Below are positions 44,230-53,103 of a stretch of DNA of 64,000 nt, one piece after another (positions within the stretch are counted from its first letter, which is position 1; every line of letters starts with the position of its first letter). The notes under the pieces are model-generated. The model saw nothing but the letters and a program-made list of their open reading frames with translations, searched no databases and was not told where the DNA came from. The stretch is from JBNKLG01 sp050292235 (GTDB taxonomy: Bacteria; Pseudomonadota; Gammaproteobacteria; Chromatiales; Chromatiaceae). The translations under genes and the position numbers were made by a program. The stretch is taken from the NCBI GenBank assembly GCA_050292235.1, contig JBNKLG010000002.1, positions 41,759 through 105,758 on the forward strand, in the 5' to 3' direction.

Positions 44230-44574
44230 TTATACCTTTTCCCGGATGCGGGCAGCCTTACCGGTACGGCCACGCATGTAGTAGAGCTTGGCGCGGCGCA
44301 CGTCACCACGGCGACGCACCTGGATATCGGCAATGGCCGGGCTGTAAGTCTGGAACACACGCTCTACCCCTTCGCCGTGGGAGAGTTTGCGCACGGTGAA
44401 AGAGGAGTTGAGACCGCGATTTTTGATGGCCAGCACAAAGCCTTCAAAGGCCTGCAGACGCTCACGGGCACCCTCTTTCACCTTGACCTGTACCACGACG
44501 GTATCGCCAGGGGCGAAATCGGGGATCTCACGACCCATCTGTTCGGCCTCTAATTGTTGAATGATGTTGCTCAT
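44230..44574 (-). CDS. rplS: 50S ribosomal protein L19
   Basis: The 114-aa protein is typical L19: MSNIIQQLEAEQMGREIPDF, GDTVVVQVKVKEG, QAFEGFVLAIKNRGLNSSFT, GEGVERVFQTYSP and RRRGDVRRAKLYYMRGRTGK. L19 lies at the 30S-50S interface. It is the last gene of the rpsP-rimM-trmD-rplS operon, 25 bp after trmD. Confidence 0.98.
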   Translation of the reverse strand: MSNIIQQLEAEQMGREIPDFAPGDTVVVQVKVKEGARERLQAFEGFVLAIKNRGLNSSFTVRKLSHGEGVERVFQTYSPAIADIQVRRRGDVRRAKLYYMRGRTGKAARIREKV

Positions 44575-44599
44575 GACCCAATGCTCCCAAAATAAAACG

Positions 44600-45343
44600 T
44601 TAGTCGCCCGCAGGATGCTGAGCGAGATATTCTGCCAATAATGTCTCTTCTTCCACCGTCAGCGCACGACCCGACAGCAGATCCGGGCGGCGCTTCTGCG
44701 TCCGTCCCAACGCCTGCTGCAGGCGCCAGCGACGAATGGCCTCATGATTGCCGCTCAACAACACCGGCGGCACCAATCGACCCTGATACTGTTCCGGCCG
44801 GGTGTAGTGCGGGCAGTCCAACAGGCCATCCATGTAGGAGTCCTGCTGGGCCGACTGCTCGTCACCCAAGGCCCCCGGCAACAACCGGATGATGGCATCC
44901 ATCACCACCAGGGCAGCGGGTTCGCCACCACTCAATACGTAATCACCAATGGACCACTCCTCGTCCACCTGGGCATCGATCAGTCGCTCATCGATGCCCT
45001 CATAACGCCCCGCCAGCAGGATGAGTCCTGGGCCCTCCGCAGCGTCCAGCGCCATTTGTTGATCAAACCGCCGTCCCTGAGGGCTCATATAGATCAACCT
45101 CGATGCCGGGGCGGCGGCTCGGGCTGCGGCAATGGCCTGATCCAGCGGCTCCGGCTTCATCAACATGCCCGGACCACCACCGTAGGGACGATCATCGACA
45201 GTTCGATGGACATCCTGGGTATAGTCCCGCGGGTTCCAGAACGCCAGTTGCACCAGCCCCCTCTGGATCGCCCGACCACTCACCCCCTGTTCGGAGAAGA
45301 CGCGAAACATCTCGGGGAAGAGACTGATGAGATCAAAACGCAT
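44600..45343 (-). CDS. trmD: tRNA (guanine-N1)-methyltransferase TrmD
   Basis: This 247-aa SPOUT enzyme methylates G37 of tRNAs with G36, preventing frameshifting. Visible motifs are MRFDLISLFPEMF, DDRPYGGGPGMLMKPEPL, LAGRYEGIDERLI, EWSIGDYVLSGGEPAALV and the trefoil-knot LPGALGDEQSAQQDS. It starts directly after the rimM stop, with no gap. Confidence 0.98.
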   Translation of the reverse strand: MRFDLISLFPEMFRVFSEQGVSGRAIQRGLVQLAFWNPRDYTQDVHRTVDDRPYGGGPGMLMKPEPLDQAIAAARAAAPASRLIYMSPQGRRFDQQMALDAAEGPGLILLAGRYEGIDERLIDAQVDEEWSIGDYVLSGGEPAALVVMDAIIRLLPGALGDEQSAQQDSYMDGLLDCPHYTRPEQYQGRLVPPVLLSGNHEAIRRWRLQQALGRTQKRRPDLLSGRALTVEEETLLAEYLAQHPAGD

Positions 45344-45859
45344 TCAAAAATCCGCGTCCCAATTCACCCGCAGGCGACCTTGCGCCAGATCGACCTCTAA
45401 AACCACCTGTTCGCGGATGAAGGGTATCCAGCGTTCGCGCTCCCCCTTCACCACCATCACATCATTGGCACCGGTTTCGAACAGGCTATCCACCCGACCA
45501 AAATCGATGCCGTCCTGATTCTCTACCCGCAGCCCCTGAAGATCGGCCCAGTAGTAGGTGCCCGCTTCGGGTTGCGGCAGCTGGTCTCGGGGGATGGCGA
45601 TATCCCGCTTTCCCAACAGACCGGCCATGTCGCGATCATCGCAGCCCACCAGCTTGGCCACCAGACCCTTGCCGTGGATGCGACCCTGCGCCACTTCCCA
45701 GGACGCCCAGCCCTTTGGGCCTTTCAGATACCAGGGTTGATAACGCAGGATATTATCTTTGGGTTCGGTAAAGGAGTTCACCTTCACCCAACCCTTGATG
45801 CCATAGGGGGCGGATACCCGACCCAGAATCAGGAGATCTTCGGTCGAAGGGCTACCCAT
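45344..45859 (-). CDS. rimM: Ribosome maturation factor RimM
   Basis: The 171-aa factor assists 30S head assembly by acting on S19. The N-terminal barrel has LGRVSAPYGIKGWVKVNSFT, and the PRC-barrel half has YYWADLQGLRV and VLEVDLAQGRLRVNWDADF. It lies between rpsP (38 bp upstream) and trmD in the standard operon order. Confidence 0.97.
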   Translation of the reverse strand: MGSPSTEDLLILGRVSAPYGIKGWVKVNSFTEPKDNILRYQPWYLKGPKGWASWEVAQGRIHGKGLVAKLVGCDDRDMAGLLGKRDIAIPRDQLPQPEAGTYYWADLQGLRVENQDGIDFGRVDSLFETGANDVMVVKGERERWIPFIREQVVLEVDLAQGRLRVNWDADF

Positions 45860-45897
45860 GACATCTCCGCCAGACCCGACTGGCGGCCATCAAATCC

Positions 45898-46152
45898 TTA
45901 GGCGGCAGCCTGCTCGCGGCACTGTTTGACCAGCAAACCGACCCGATCAGTGGCCTGGGCACCCTGGCTCAGCCAGTGATCCACCCGTTCCAGATCAAGA
46001 CGCAGGCGCTCTTCCTGCCCCTTGGAAACAGGATTGAAAAAGCCCAGACGCTCGATGTAACGGCCATCCCGGGGATTGCGGGAATCCGTGGCGACAACGT
46101 GATAGAACGGGCGTTTCTTGGCGCCAGTGCGCTGTAAACGAATCTTTACCAT
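45898..46152 (-). CDS. rpsP: 30S ribosomal protein S16
   Basis: An 84-aa S16 with MVKIRLQRTGAKKRPFYHVV, ATDSRNPRDGRYIERLGFFN and DRVDHWLSQGAQ-type ends. It is the first gene of the rpsP-rimM-trmD-rplS operon and is preceded by a good promoter candidate at 46203-46230. Confidence 0.98.
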   Translation of the reverse strand: MVKIRLQRTGAKKRPFYHVVATDSRNPRDGRYIERLGFFNPVSKGQEERLRLDLERVDHWLSQGAQATDRVGLLVKQCREQAAA

Positions 46153-46202
46153 GGTGAAAAATCCAAGTTAACGGCCTCAAAGCCGATCCAGAGAAACGCG
46201 CA

Positions 46203-46230
46203 ATTGTACCGGAAAAAGATCAGAAGTGAA
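46203..46230 (-). promoter_or_regulatory. Putative sigma-70 promoter of the rpsP operon
   Basis: On the minus strand TTCACT (-35, 46225-46230) and TACAAT (-10, 46203-46208) are separated by 16 bp, about 50 bp upstream of the rpsP start. The -10 matches the consensus at five of six positions and the -35 at four of six. The assignment is from sequence only. Confidence 0.5.
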
Positions 46231-46306
46231 GAACTTTTATATTTGGCCTGGCCCCATGATGGCCATGAACTTGCCTTGACAGCATCCAGATCCATACTCC
46301 CATACT

Positions 46307-47728
46307 ATGGGCACTGAAATCTCCCAACAAACCTTCCACGGCGAGGACTTTGCCAGCTTTCGCCAACGACTGACGGCTGAAACCGCCCTCCTGGGCCAGT
46401 GGCTGGATGAGAACCGATTTCCTGACCGACCAGCCGAAGGGGGCTACGAACTGGAAGCCTGGCTGATAGACGACGACAGCCTGCCCGCCCCGGTCAATGC
46501 CTCTATCCTGCCCCAACTGTCGTCGGACATTGTCTCGCCAGAACTGGCTCGCTTCAATCTGGAACTCAACAGCTCACCTCAGAGACTGGCAGGCGATGCC
46601 CTGAGCTGCCTGCATCAGGCCCTGAAACATCAATGGTGCCAATGCAGCCGGGTTGTCAAACAGCAAGGGGTACGACTCCTGATGATCGGCACCCACCCCC
46701 TTGCCCGCGAAACCGATTTCAGTCTCGATATGATGTCGGACTGGCAGCGCTACCGGGCCATCAACGAGGCCATCTTCCAGCAACGGCAGGAACGCCCTCT
46801 GATTCTCGACATTCAAGGCAGGGACCGACTGCAGCTACAACACCGTGATGTGATGCTGGAGGCCGCCACCACCTCCTTCCAAATCCACTTGCGTTGCCAT
46901 CCCGATCAGGCGGTATCCGCTTTTAATAACAGCAAGGCCCTCTCCGCCCCTCTGGTCGCTCTCAGCGCCAATGCCCCCTATCTCCTTGGCCGGAACCTCT
47001 GGGCGGAGAGCCGCATTCCGCTGTTCGAGCAGGCAGTGGATGTGGGCAATGCCCCGCACAACAAGAGGGTCAGCTTTGGTGTCCGCTATGCGGAAAAGAG
47101 TATCCATGAGGTCTTTCTGGCCAATCTCAACGACTATCCCATTCTATTGCCGGAGTGTCTGGACGACCCGCCAGAACAGTTGGCCCACCTGCGCCTGCAC
47201 AACGGCACCATCTGGCGCTGGAATCGTCCTCTGATTGGCTTTGATGCCGACGGCGCCCCCCATCTGCGCCTGGAACAACGGGTGGTACCGGCTGGCCCCA
47301 GCTGCATCGACGCCATCGCCAACGCCGCCTTTTACTATGGCGCCATGACGGCCTTGATACAGCGCGAACCCCAGATCAATCGACACCTGCCCTTCCATCA
47401 TGCCAAAGAGAATTTCTATGCCTGCGCCCGTCACGGCCTGGATGCAACCGTCCAATGGCTGGATGGTCGGCAGGGCCCGGTCGATCTACTGCTGCAATAC
47501 CAGCTACTGCCTCTGGCACAAGACGGTCTTGTCCTCCTGGGAATCGACTCTTTGGAGGCCAATCATTGGATCGACATTCTGCGGCAACGGGTGATCAGCG
47601 GCCAAAACGGAGCCAACTGGCAACGGGCATGGATGAATAACCATGACCAAAACCCAAGGACCATGGTGGCGCGCTATCACGAATTACAACAGAGCGATCA
47701 ACCTGTACACCGCTGGCCTTTATCCTGA
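46307..47728 (+). CDS. GCS2-family glutamate-cysteine ligase-like enzyme
   Basis: The 473-aa protein belongs to the GCS2/carboxylate-amine ligase group. It has an early GGYELEAWLID strand with the metal-binding Glu, FNLELNSSP, a Q-x-HL substrate motif in TSFQIHLRC, and a late ENFYACARHGLDATV helix where relatives have (E/K)-N-x-x-x-x-A-x-x-G. These enzymes form gamma-amide or peptide bonds with ATP, but the substrate of this subgroup is not evident here. No strong ribosome binding site precedes the ATG. Its stop overlaps the start of the M14 carboxypeptidase (TGATG), so the two work in one pathway. Confidence 0.8.
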   Translation: MGTEISQQTFHGEDFASFRQRLTAETALLGQWLDENRFPDRPAEGGYELEAWLIDDDSLPAPVNASILPQLSSDIVSPELARFNLELNSSPQRLAGDALSCLHQALKHQWCQCSRVVKQQGVRLLMIGTHPLARETDFSLDMMSDWQRYRAINEAIFQQRQERPLILDIQGRDRLQLQHRDVMLEAATTSFQIHLRCHPDQAVSAFNNSKALSAPLVALSANAPYLLGRNLWAESRIPLFEQAVDVGNAPHNKRVSFGVRYAEKSIHEVFLANLNDYPILLPECLDDPPEQLAHLRLHNGTIWRWNRPLIGFDADGAPHLRLEQRVVPAGPSCIDAIANAAFYYGAMTALIQREPQINRHLPFHHAKENFYACARHGLDATVQWLDGRQGPVDLLLQYQLLPLAQDGLVLLGIDSLEANHWIDILRQRVISGQNGANWQRAWMNNHDQNPRTMVARYHELQQSDQPVHRWPLS

Positions 47729-48759
47729 TGAAGCTGTTCCAACTGAATCAACTCCCCCCGGGACTGCTCGATTGCGAGGCCCATCAACTGGCCGAGATAT
47801 TGCCCAGCCCCACCCTGATCCATCTACCGGGCCGACAGGCTGCCCCCCTATTGATCTCTGTGCTGCTACACGGTAACGAGCCCGCCGGTTGGGAGGCCCT
47901 GCGTCGGCTTCTGCCCCGCTTCGAACCCGCTGGTGGCCAACTGCCCTTACCTCGCGCATTGAGCCTCTTCATTGGCAATCTGGAGGCCGCGGCCCAACAA
48001 CAACGCCACCTGGCCAGTCAGCCGGACTACAACCGTATCTGGCCCGGCTGTCCGGACGAAGCCGCCCAAACTCCGGAGGCTGCCCTGATGCGAGAGGTAG
48101 TGGATGTCATGGCCCAGCGCGGAATTTTTGCCAGTGTCGATATCCATAACAACACTGGCATTAACCCGCACTACGCTTGTATCAATCGGTTAGAGTCTGC
48201 CTTTCTGCACCTGGGCACTCTTTTCAGTCGCACGCTGGTCTATTTCACCCGCCCCCGAGGAGTGCAGTCCCTGGCGTTCTCAACCCTATGCCCTGCCGTG
48301 ACGCTGGAATGTGGTAAAAGCGACCAACACCTTGGTGCAGAACACGCCGCCGAATACCTCAGTGCCGTGCTGCACCTCAACGAACACCCCTGCCAGCTTC
48401 CGGCACATTTGGACATGGATCTCTTTCATACCCTGGCAGTGGTCAAGATACCTTCCAACATCGACATCAGCTTCAACGATGAAATGGCCCCACTGCGCTT
48501 CGTCCGGGCGCTTGAACGTTTCAATTTCCGTGAACTGCCCAGTGGTACGCCAATGGCAGAGATCGAGGGTAGCGAACAACCCCTCATGGTCCTGGATGAA
48601 AACGACCACGACATCGCCGATACTTATCTGGAGGTACGGGATGGTCTCCTACTGACCCGCCGCCCCATCATGCCCGCCATGCTGACCACGGATGCCCAGG
48701 TTATCCGTCAAGACTGTCTCTGTTATTTCATGGAAAGATTACCGACACCGGCCTACTGA
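47728..48759 (+). CDS. M14-family zinc carboxypeptidase/deacylase-like protein
   Basis: This 343-aa protein has the zinc-binding HGNEPAGWEAL (HxxE), the substrate-binding region QPDYNRIWPG, and a third ligand region DIHNNTGINPHYACI. It also has TLECGKSD, where M14 and succinylglutamate desuccinylase relatives carry the catalytic Glu region. No signal peptide is seen, so it is probably cytoplasmic. The C-terminal third forms a beta-rich add-on domain. Translational coupling to the GCS2 ligase suggests hydrolysis or trimming of the ligase product or precursor. Confidence 0.8.
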   Translation: MKLFQLNQLPPGLLDCEAHQLAEILPSPTLIHLPGRQAAPLLISVLLHGNEPAGWEALRRLLPRFEPAGGQLPLPRALSLFIGNLEAAAQQQRHLASQPDYNRIWPGCPDEAAQTPEAALMREVVDVMAQRGIFASVDIHNNTGINPHYACINRLESAFLHLGTLFSRTLVYFTRPRGVQSLAFSTLCPAVTLECGKSDQHLGAEHAAEYLSAVLHLNEHPCQLPAHLDMDLFHTLAVVKIPSNIDISFNDEMAPLRFVRALERFNFRELPSGTPMAEIEGSEQPLMVLDENDHDIADTYLEVRDGLLLTRRPIMPAMLTTDAQVIRQDCLCYFMERLPTPAY

Positions 48760-49005
48760 ACCACAAGCACTCCACCAATCCAACCAAATCTCGACAGCCA
48801 TCTATACTTCGTTCTACAAGCTGTATTCTTCAAAGTGAATTTTTCAGAAAACACCATCAAAGATTTTGGTGTTTGTCTGAAAATTCAATGCACTTTACTT
48901 AGCACAAAACCAGGAAGTTTAGCTGTCACGCCGAATGAACAACAACCAATGCCTTCTGAGTATTTTCAATCTGACAACAGCCCATACGATGATGGAGAGC
49001 TTGCC

Positions 49006-49464
49006 ATGATGTTTAATCTAAAACCCTTTTGCCTGTCCACCTGCCTGATTCTGGGCTCATCCACGCTTGCTGCAGTTGATTTACCAACTCGTGCAGACCC
49101 CAACTATGTTTCACCAGAATCTGTCTCTGGAGCCACCACCGTTGATGCGGCAAAAGCACACGAACTGTGGGAGGCCCGTGCCGTATTCGTGGATGTACGA
49201 GAAGCCGGACAATATGAGGCCGGCAGAATCCCCGGTGCCACCAATATCCCCTATGGCCCCGGGAAACCCAATCAGGCACTCACGGCGGAAAGCCTTGAGG
49301 CCCAGGTCGGAAAAGAAGATCCCGTCGTTTTTTACTGCAACGCCATAAAATGCGACCGTTCCAGTTGGGGCGCTGCCCTGGCCGCTGAGTGGGGCTGGAA
49401 AAAAGTCTATTACTTCCGTACAGGCTTCCCATCCTGGAGCAAAGCGGGTTATCCCACCCAATAG
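49006..49464 (+). CDS. Periplasmic rhodanese-like sulfurtransferase
   Basis: The start ATG 49006 follows GGAGAG and gives a signal peptide (FCLSTCLILGSSTLAA); longer frames upstream are not supported. The 152-aa product has a single rhodanese domain with VDVREAGQYEAGRIPGATNI and the active-site loop YCNAIKCDRSSWGA, whose first Cys aligns with the catalytic one. Such proteins move sulfane sulfur or act in periplasmic redox systems. It stands alone, followed by a large hairpin at 49473-49503. Confidence 0.85.
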   Translation: MMFNLKPFCLSTCLILGSSTLAAVDLPTRADPNYVSPESVSGATTVDAAKAHELWEARAVFVDVREAGQYEAGRIPGATNIPYGPGKPNQALTAESLEAQVGKEDPVVFYCNAIKCDRSSWGAALAAEWGWKKVYYFRTGFPSWSKAGYPTQ

Positions 49465-49472
49465 GGCACACT

Positions 49473-49503
49473 ATTGGCTGACCTGTTTTTTCGGTCAGCC
49501 AAT
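49473..49503. other. Strong hairpin after the rhodanese gene
   Basis: An 11-bp perfect stem (ATTGGCTGACC / GGTCAGCCAAT) with a 9-nt T-rich loop starts 8 bp after the rhodanese stop. A U-run is missing 3' of the stem, so it is not a textbook intrinsic terminator. It could stabilise the mRNA 3' end or act as a terminator with factors. An alternative TTG start for the following MCP would fall inside this hairpin, which argues against that start. Confidence 0.5.
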
Positions 49504-49548
49504 CAACAACCAATTGATGATGAGGATACAAGAAACAATAAAAGCACC

Positions 49549-51420
49549 ATGACTTTGCAACAGAAATTCTCTTTACAGAACCGCCTTACCCTCACTGTTG
49601 GCGCAGGCCTGTTACTCATTGCAGTCATTATGATTGCCACAGGGCAATGGCTGTACAGTCAACGAGATGCTGATTACCGTCAAGCCAACCTGGACGGCCT
49701 TAACGGCCTCTGGAGCGCCTTGCGCCAGAGCGAACAATCCGCCATGACCAGCAACCTTAAGGCGCTAACCAGAAATGGAAAACTGACTGCCTCATTGTTT
49801 CGGGGCATCGACAAGAAAGTCATTCGGGAAAATGTCTGGCCTACGGCTACCCGACTGCAGGCAATAGGGCAAATCGATAACCTGATGGTCGCAGATAAAA
49901 ATGGCGCACTGGGTTTTTCTCTGATCGAAGCGGTTACTGCTGTCCCGATCACTGCCCGGCATGCCCTGAAAAACGGAAAAACAACTTACGGCTTTGAACT
50001 CACCTCCGATGGCCGCCTGGCCATCATCGTTGCCTTTCTGCTGTATGACCGAGCAGACCTGGTCGGCGTTGGCGCCTATGAAGTGAGTTTGGATCGTGTT
50101 GCAAAAAGCATGAAACAAGCCACGGGCAGGGAGATTTTCTTCCTTGATCACGCCGGAAAAGCCCACGCAGCCACGGACCCAGAGCTCAAGTTGGGTGTCA
50201 CGCCCGACATCGAACAAAGTGCCTTTTTGGATATCGCTCATCAGGCTCAAATCTTTGAGGTCGGGGTGCTACCCCTGACGGATATAGAGGGGAAGACCAT
50301 CGCAGCCATGGTTACCGCCAAAGACGAGACCACCGTACTGTCGAAACGACAACAATTGCAATGGATCAGCTATTTGACCCTAACCTTAGTGATTGCCGGG
50401 ATGGTGTTGGGCTTGTGGTTTTACATCCGCGCCACCTTCCGCCCTTTACGCAAAGCGGTCATAAGCATCAATGCCATTGCCGCCGGCGATCTGAGCCAGG
50501 ACATTCGTTGCACCAGCCGCAATGAAATTGCCAAAATGCTGATGTCTGTCAAAGAGATGCAACTGGATTTGCGCAGCATGATTCAGGCTATTCTGGAAAC
50601 ATCCAGTCAGCTGGATGCAGTTGCAGAAGAGACCCGGCAATTGACGGAAAAGGCCAATAATGGTGCCAAGCATCAACAAGCGGATACCCAAACGGTTGCC
50701 ACCGCCATGAATAAGATGGCCGCCACTGCTCAAGATGTGGCCAACAACGCTGAATCTGCCGCAAATGGTGCCAAATCTGCCGACTTGGAGGCCCGCAAAG
50801 GCCAGGCAGAAGTGGCCAGAGTGGCCGAGTCCATTGCCTGCCTGGCCAAAGATGTGGAACAAGCTTCTGAAGTCATCAACCAGGTCAACGTTGATTCTAA
50901 GGCTATCGGCAAAATCCTGGATGTCATTCAGGGCATCTCCGAACAAACCAATCTTTTGGCGCTCAACGCAGCCATTGAGGCCGCCAGGGCTGGCGACCAG
51001 GGCAGGGGCTTTGCCGTGGTTGCCGATGAGGTACGCTCCCTGGCCAGCAAAACCCAGCAGTCTACTGAAGAAATCAACGATATGATTGCTCGTCTGCAAA
51101 CCAGCACGCGCTCCGCAGTCAGCGTCATGGCCCATGGACAGGAAAGTGCTGCTCAATCTGTAGACAATGCCACGTCTGCGGCCCGATCCCTGGACGCCAT
51201 TACCCAAGCCGTCGGCACCATCACTGATATGAACACCTATATTGCGTCAGCCGCCAAAGAGCAGACATCCGTCACAGAAGAGATCAATCAGAATGTGGCC
51301 CGTATTACCAAGGTCGCCATGGAAACAGCAGAAGGCTCGGCCAAAACGGTCACCTCCACCGAAAAGATCTCCCACCATGTTGAGGCATTAACAAAACAGA
51401 TGGCCCGTTTTCGGTTGTAA
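49549..51420 (+). CDS. Methyl-accepting chemotaxis protein
   Basis: The ATG at 49549 yields a 623-aa chemoreceptor with helix 1 at about 13-33, a periplasmic sensor to about 270 (possibly Cache-like, with LMVADKNGALGFS), helix 2 (ISYLTLTLVIAGMVLGLWFY), HAMP, and a signalling domain. The tip is EQTNLLALNAAIEAARAGDQ. The C-terminus lacks a CheR-tether pentapeptide. The ribosome binding site is weak and the frame is open 25 codons upstream. Its presence, like that of the MCP at 17850-19775, implies functional che genes elsewhere in the genome. Confidence 0.9.
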   Translation: MTLQQKFSLQNRLTLTVGAGLLLIAVIMIATGQWLYSQRDADYRQANLDGLNGLWSALRQSEQSAMTSNLKALTRNGKLTASLFRGIDKKVIRENVWPTATRLQAIGQIDNLMVADKNGALGFSLIEAVTAVPITARHALKNGKTTYGFELTSDGRLAIIVAFLLYDRADLVGVGAYEVSLDRVAKSMKQATGREIFFLDHAGKAHAATDPELKLGVTPDIEQSAFLDIAHQAQIFEVGVLPLTDIEGKTIAAMVTAKDETTVLSKRQQLQWISYLTLTLVIAGMVLGLWFYIRATFRPLRKAVISINAIAAGDLSQDIRCTSRNEIAKMLMSVKEMQLDLRSMIQAILETSSQLDAVAEETRQLTEKANNGAKHQQADTQTVATAMNKMAATAQDVANNAESAANGAKSADLEARKGQAEVARVAESIACLAKDVEQASEVINQVNVDSKAIGKILDVIQGISEQTNLLALNAAIEAARAGDQGRGFAVVADEVRSLASKTQQSTEEINDMIARLQTSTRSAVSVMAHGQESAAQSVDNATSAARSLDAITQAVGTITDMNTYIASAAKEQTSVTEEINQNVARITKVAMETAEGSAKTVTSTEKISHHVEALTKQMARFRL

Positions 51421-51504
51421 TACCCTGAACATGTCAGGCCAGTATCTTTCTGGACGCAGACCAGTGTCACGTCGCTTTAGCCATGCTAAATACAAGGAGC
51501 ACCC

Positions 51505-52929
51505 ATGCTGAAACGCACCCTGTTGATTGCCCTTCTGCCCCTGCCCCTGCCCCTCGCCGCTGCCACCCTCGAAATCTACACTGACCGCAGCTTTTATCAC
51601 TACCAGCCGAGCAGCCACTTTATCGGATTCGCCAACCTCCTCAGTGCCAAGGATCCGCTTGGCTCTTTGGATCTGGAAAACCGGGATAACTGCCCGGCAC
51701 AGTCCCCCCTCTGCCAGATACACCAACAGCTGGAAACCTTACGTCAGCAACACGCTGCCGTTCTCAGGGAACAGCAGATTATCCAAAACCTGATTGACCA
51801 CCAAAACACCCGGACACCTCTGGATGCCGAAACTGCCATCAGCACCGCCCAAAAGGTGGCAGCCCGCCTGACCGAACTGCAACAGAAGCAGGAGCAGGTC
51901 GCCAAAGAGATCCAGCGTCTGGAACAGACATGGGTACAAAAGGCCGACCATGACCAACCGGTGCATTTTCAGACACTGCCGACAAAAGAAGTTACCCTGA
52001 CCCTCCCCATGGGACTCAGCTATGACAGTGAATATCTGCTGGATACCGCCCAAGCCAAGCTGACCCAATTCATCCTGCTGAAAAACCGCTCCGGCATTGA
52101 CCTTCAGGCAACAACCGCCAGGCTCTATGCCCGTCCTGCCAGCCGGATCGCCCCGCCCACGCTGTTCACACCTTGGAAGATCCGGGTCCCTGATCCCAAT
52201 GAAAAAACCAAGGCCTACGCGGCGCCAACCTCTATGCTGGTGGGTGCCGTGGCAGAATCCAAGGTCGAAGGGGATAAGCGCCCTGCATTACGCCAGGCTA
52301 AACGACAACGCATGGCCATTCATAAGGACAAAAGCCGCACCTACGAGATCAAGGATCTGGATCTGCCCTCCGACGGACAAATGCACCGCACCCAGGTCGA
52401 CCAGGAGGCTTTGCAGCTCCAGACAGCGCTCACCTGGCACCCTTACAACGACAATCGGGTTTACGAAACCCTGAGCTTTACCCCCAAGGCTCCCATCGAG
52501 GCCAACAGCCTGCAGATCCACCACTTGGGGCAAACCATTGAGCACGCGCCATTCCGTAGAGATGAGGGGAGAATTCTGGTCAACATCGCCACCGATTACG
52601 ACCTGGAGGTCTCCCGCAAGGCCATCCCGGAATTTGCCGAGGCCAAGGGCTTTTTCGGCTCTGACCGGATGAGAAAGGAGGGCTTCAAGCTGGACCTGGT
52701 CAACCGTAGCGATCAGGTAAAAACCCTAAAGATCATTGAGCGCATCCCTCTGGCCACCGACGAAAAGATCCGTGTCACCCTACTCTCCTTTACGGGCGAT
52801 GCCGAGCACCAGCATGACAAAAAAACTGGCAGGCTGGAGATACGGGTCAAGCTGAAACCCCAGGAGAAGAAAAGCCTCTCCTACGTCTACAGCATCCGCT
52901 ACCCGGAGAAGCTGGAGATCCGCTATTGA
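51505..52929 (+). CDS. DUF4139-domain secreted protein
   Basis: This 474-aa protein has a signal peptide (MLKRTLLIALLPLPLPLAAA), a coiled-coil segment (about 70-150, rich in Gln/Glu/Leu) and a C-terminal DUF4139-like half. The latter includes LLKNRSGIDLQATTARLYA, RTYEIKDLDLP, FKLDLVNRSDQVKTLKIIER and the closing LKPQEKKSLSYVYSIRYP. DUF4139/MuiA-type proteins are secreted and their biochemical role is unclear. AAGGAG lies 6 nt before the ATG. It appears to be monocistronic. Confidence 0.78.
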   Translation: MLKRTLLIALLPLPLPLAAATLEIYTDRSFYHYQPSSHFIGFANLLSAKDPLGSLDLENRDNCPAQSPLCQIHQQLETLRQQHAAVLREQQIIQNLIDHQNTRTPLDAETAISTAQKVAARLTELQQKQEQVAKEIQRLEQTWVQKADHDQPVHFQTLPTKEVTLTLPMGLSYDSEYLLDTAQAKLTQFILLKNRSGIDLQATTARLYARPASRIAPPTLFTPWKIRVPDPNEKTKAYAAPTSMLVGAVAESKVEGDKRPALRQAKRQRMAIHKDKSRTYEIKDLDLPSDGQMHRTQVDQEALQLQTALTWHPYNDNRVYETLSFTPKAPIEANSLQIHHLGQTIEHAPFRRDEGRILVNIATDYDLEVSRKAIPEFAEAKGFFGSDRMRKEGFKLDLVNRSDQVKTLKIIERIPLATDEKIRVTLLSFTGDAEHQHDKKTGRLEIRVKLKPQEKKSLSYVYSIRYPEKLEIRY

Positions 52930-53103
52930 CCGCTGATGCAAATGCCTGATGGAACGGCAGAAGCCGGAGCCCCCAGGCGACCCTGGACAGACCATGCCCA
53001 AACAAGCAATCAGCCCCAAAGAGCTCGCCCTCGGGAGAGGGCTCCGACAAAACGGATTAGTGGTTAAAATGACCGCTAACACTCACTGAGCCTCTATTCT
53101 CCG

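Noticed and set aside
49474..49548. TTG start extending the second MCP by 25 residues
   Set aside because: The TTG lies within the stem of the hairpin at 49473-49503, and the added residues are polar and unlike an MCP N-terminus.
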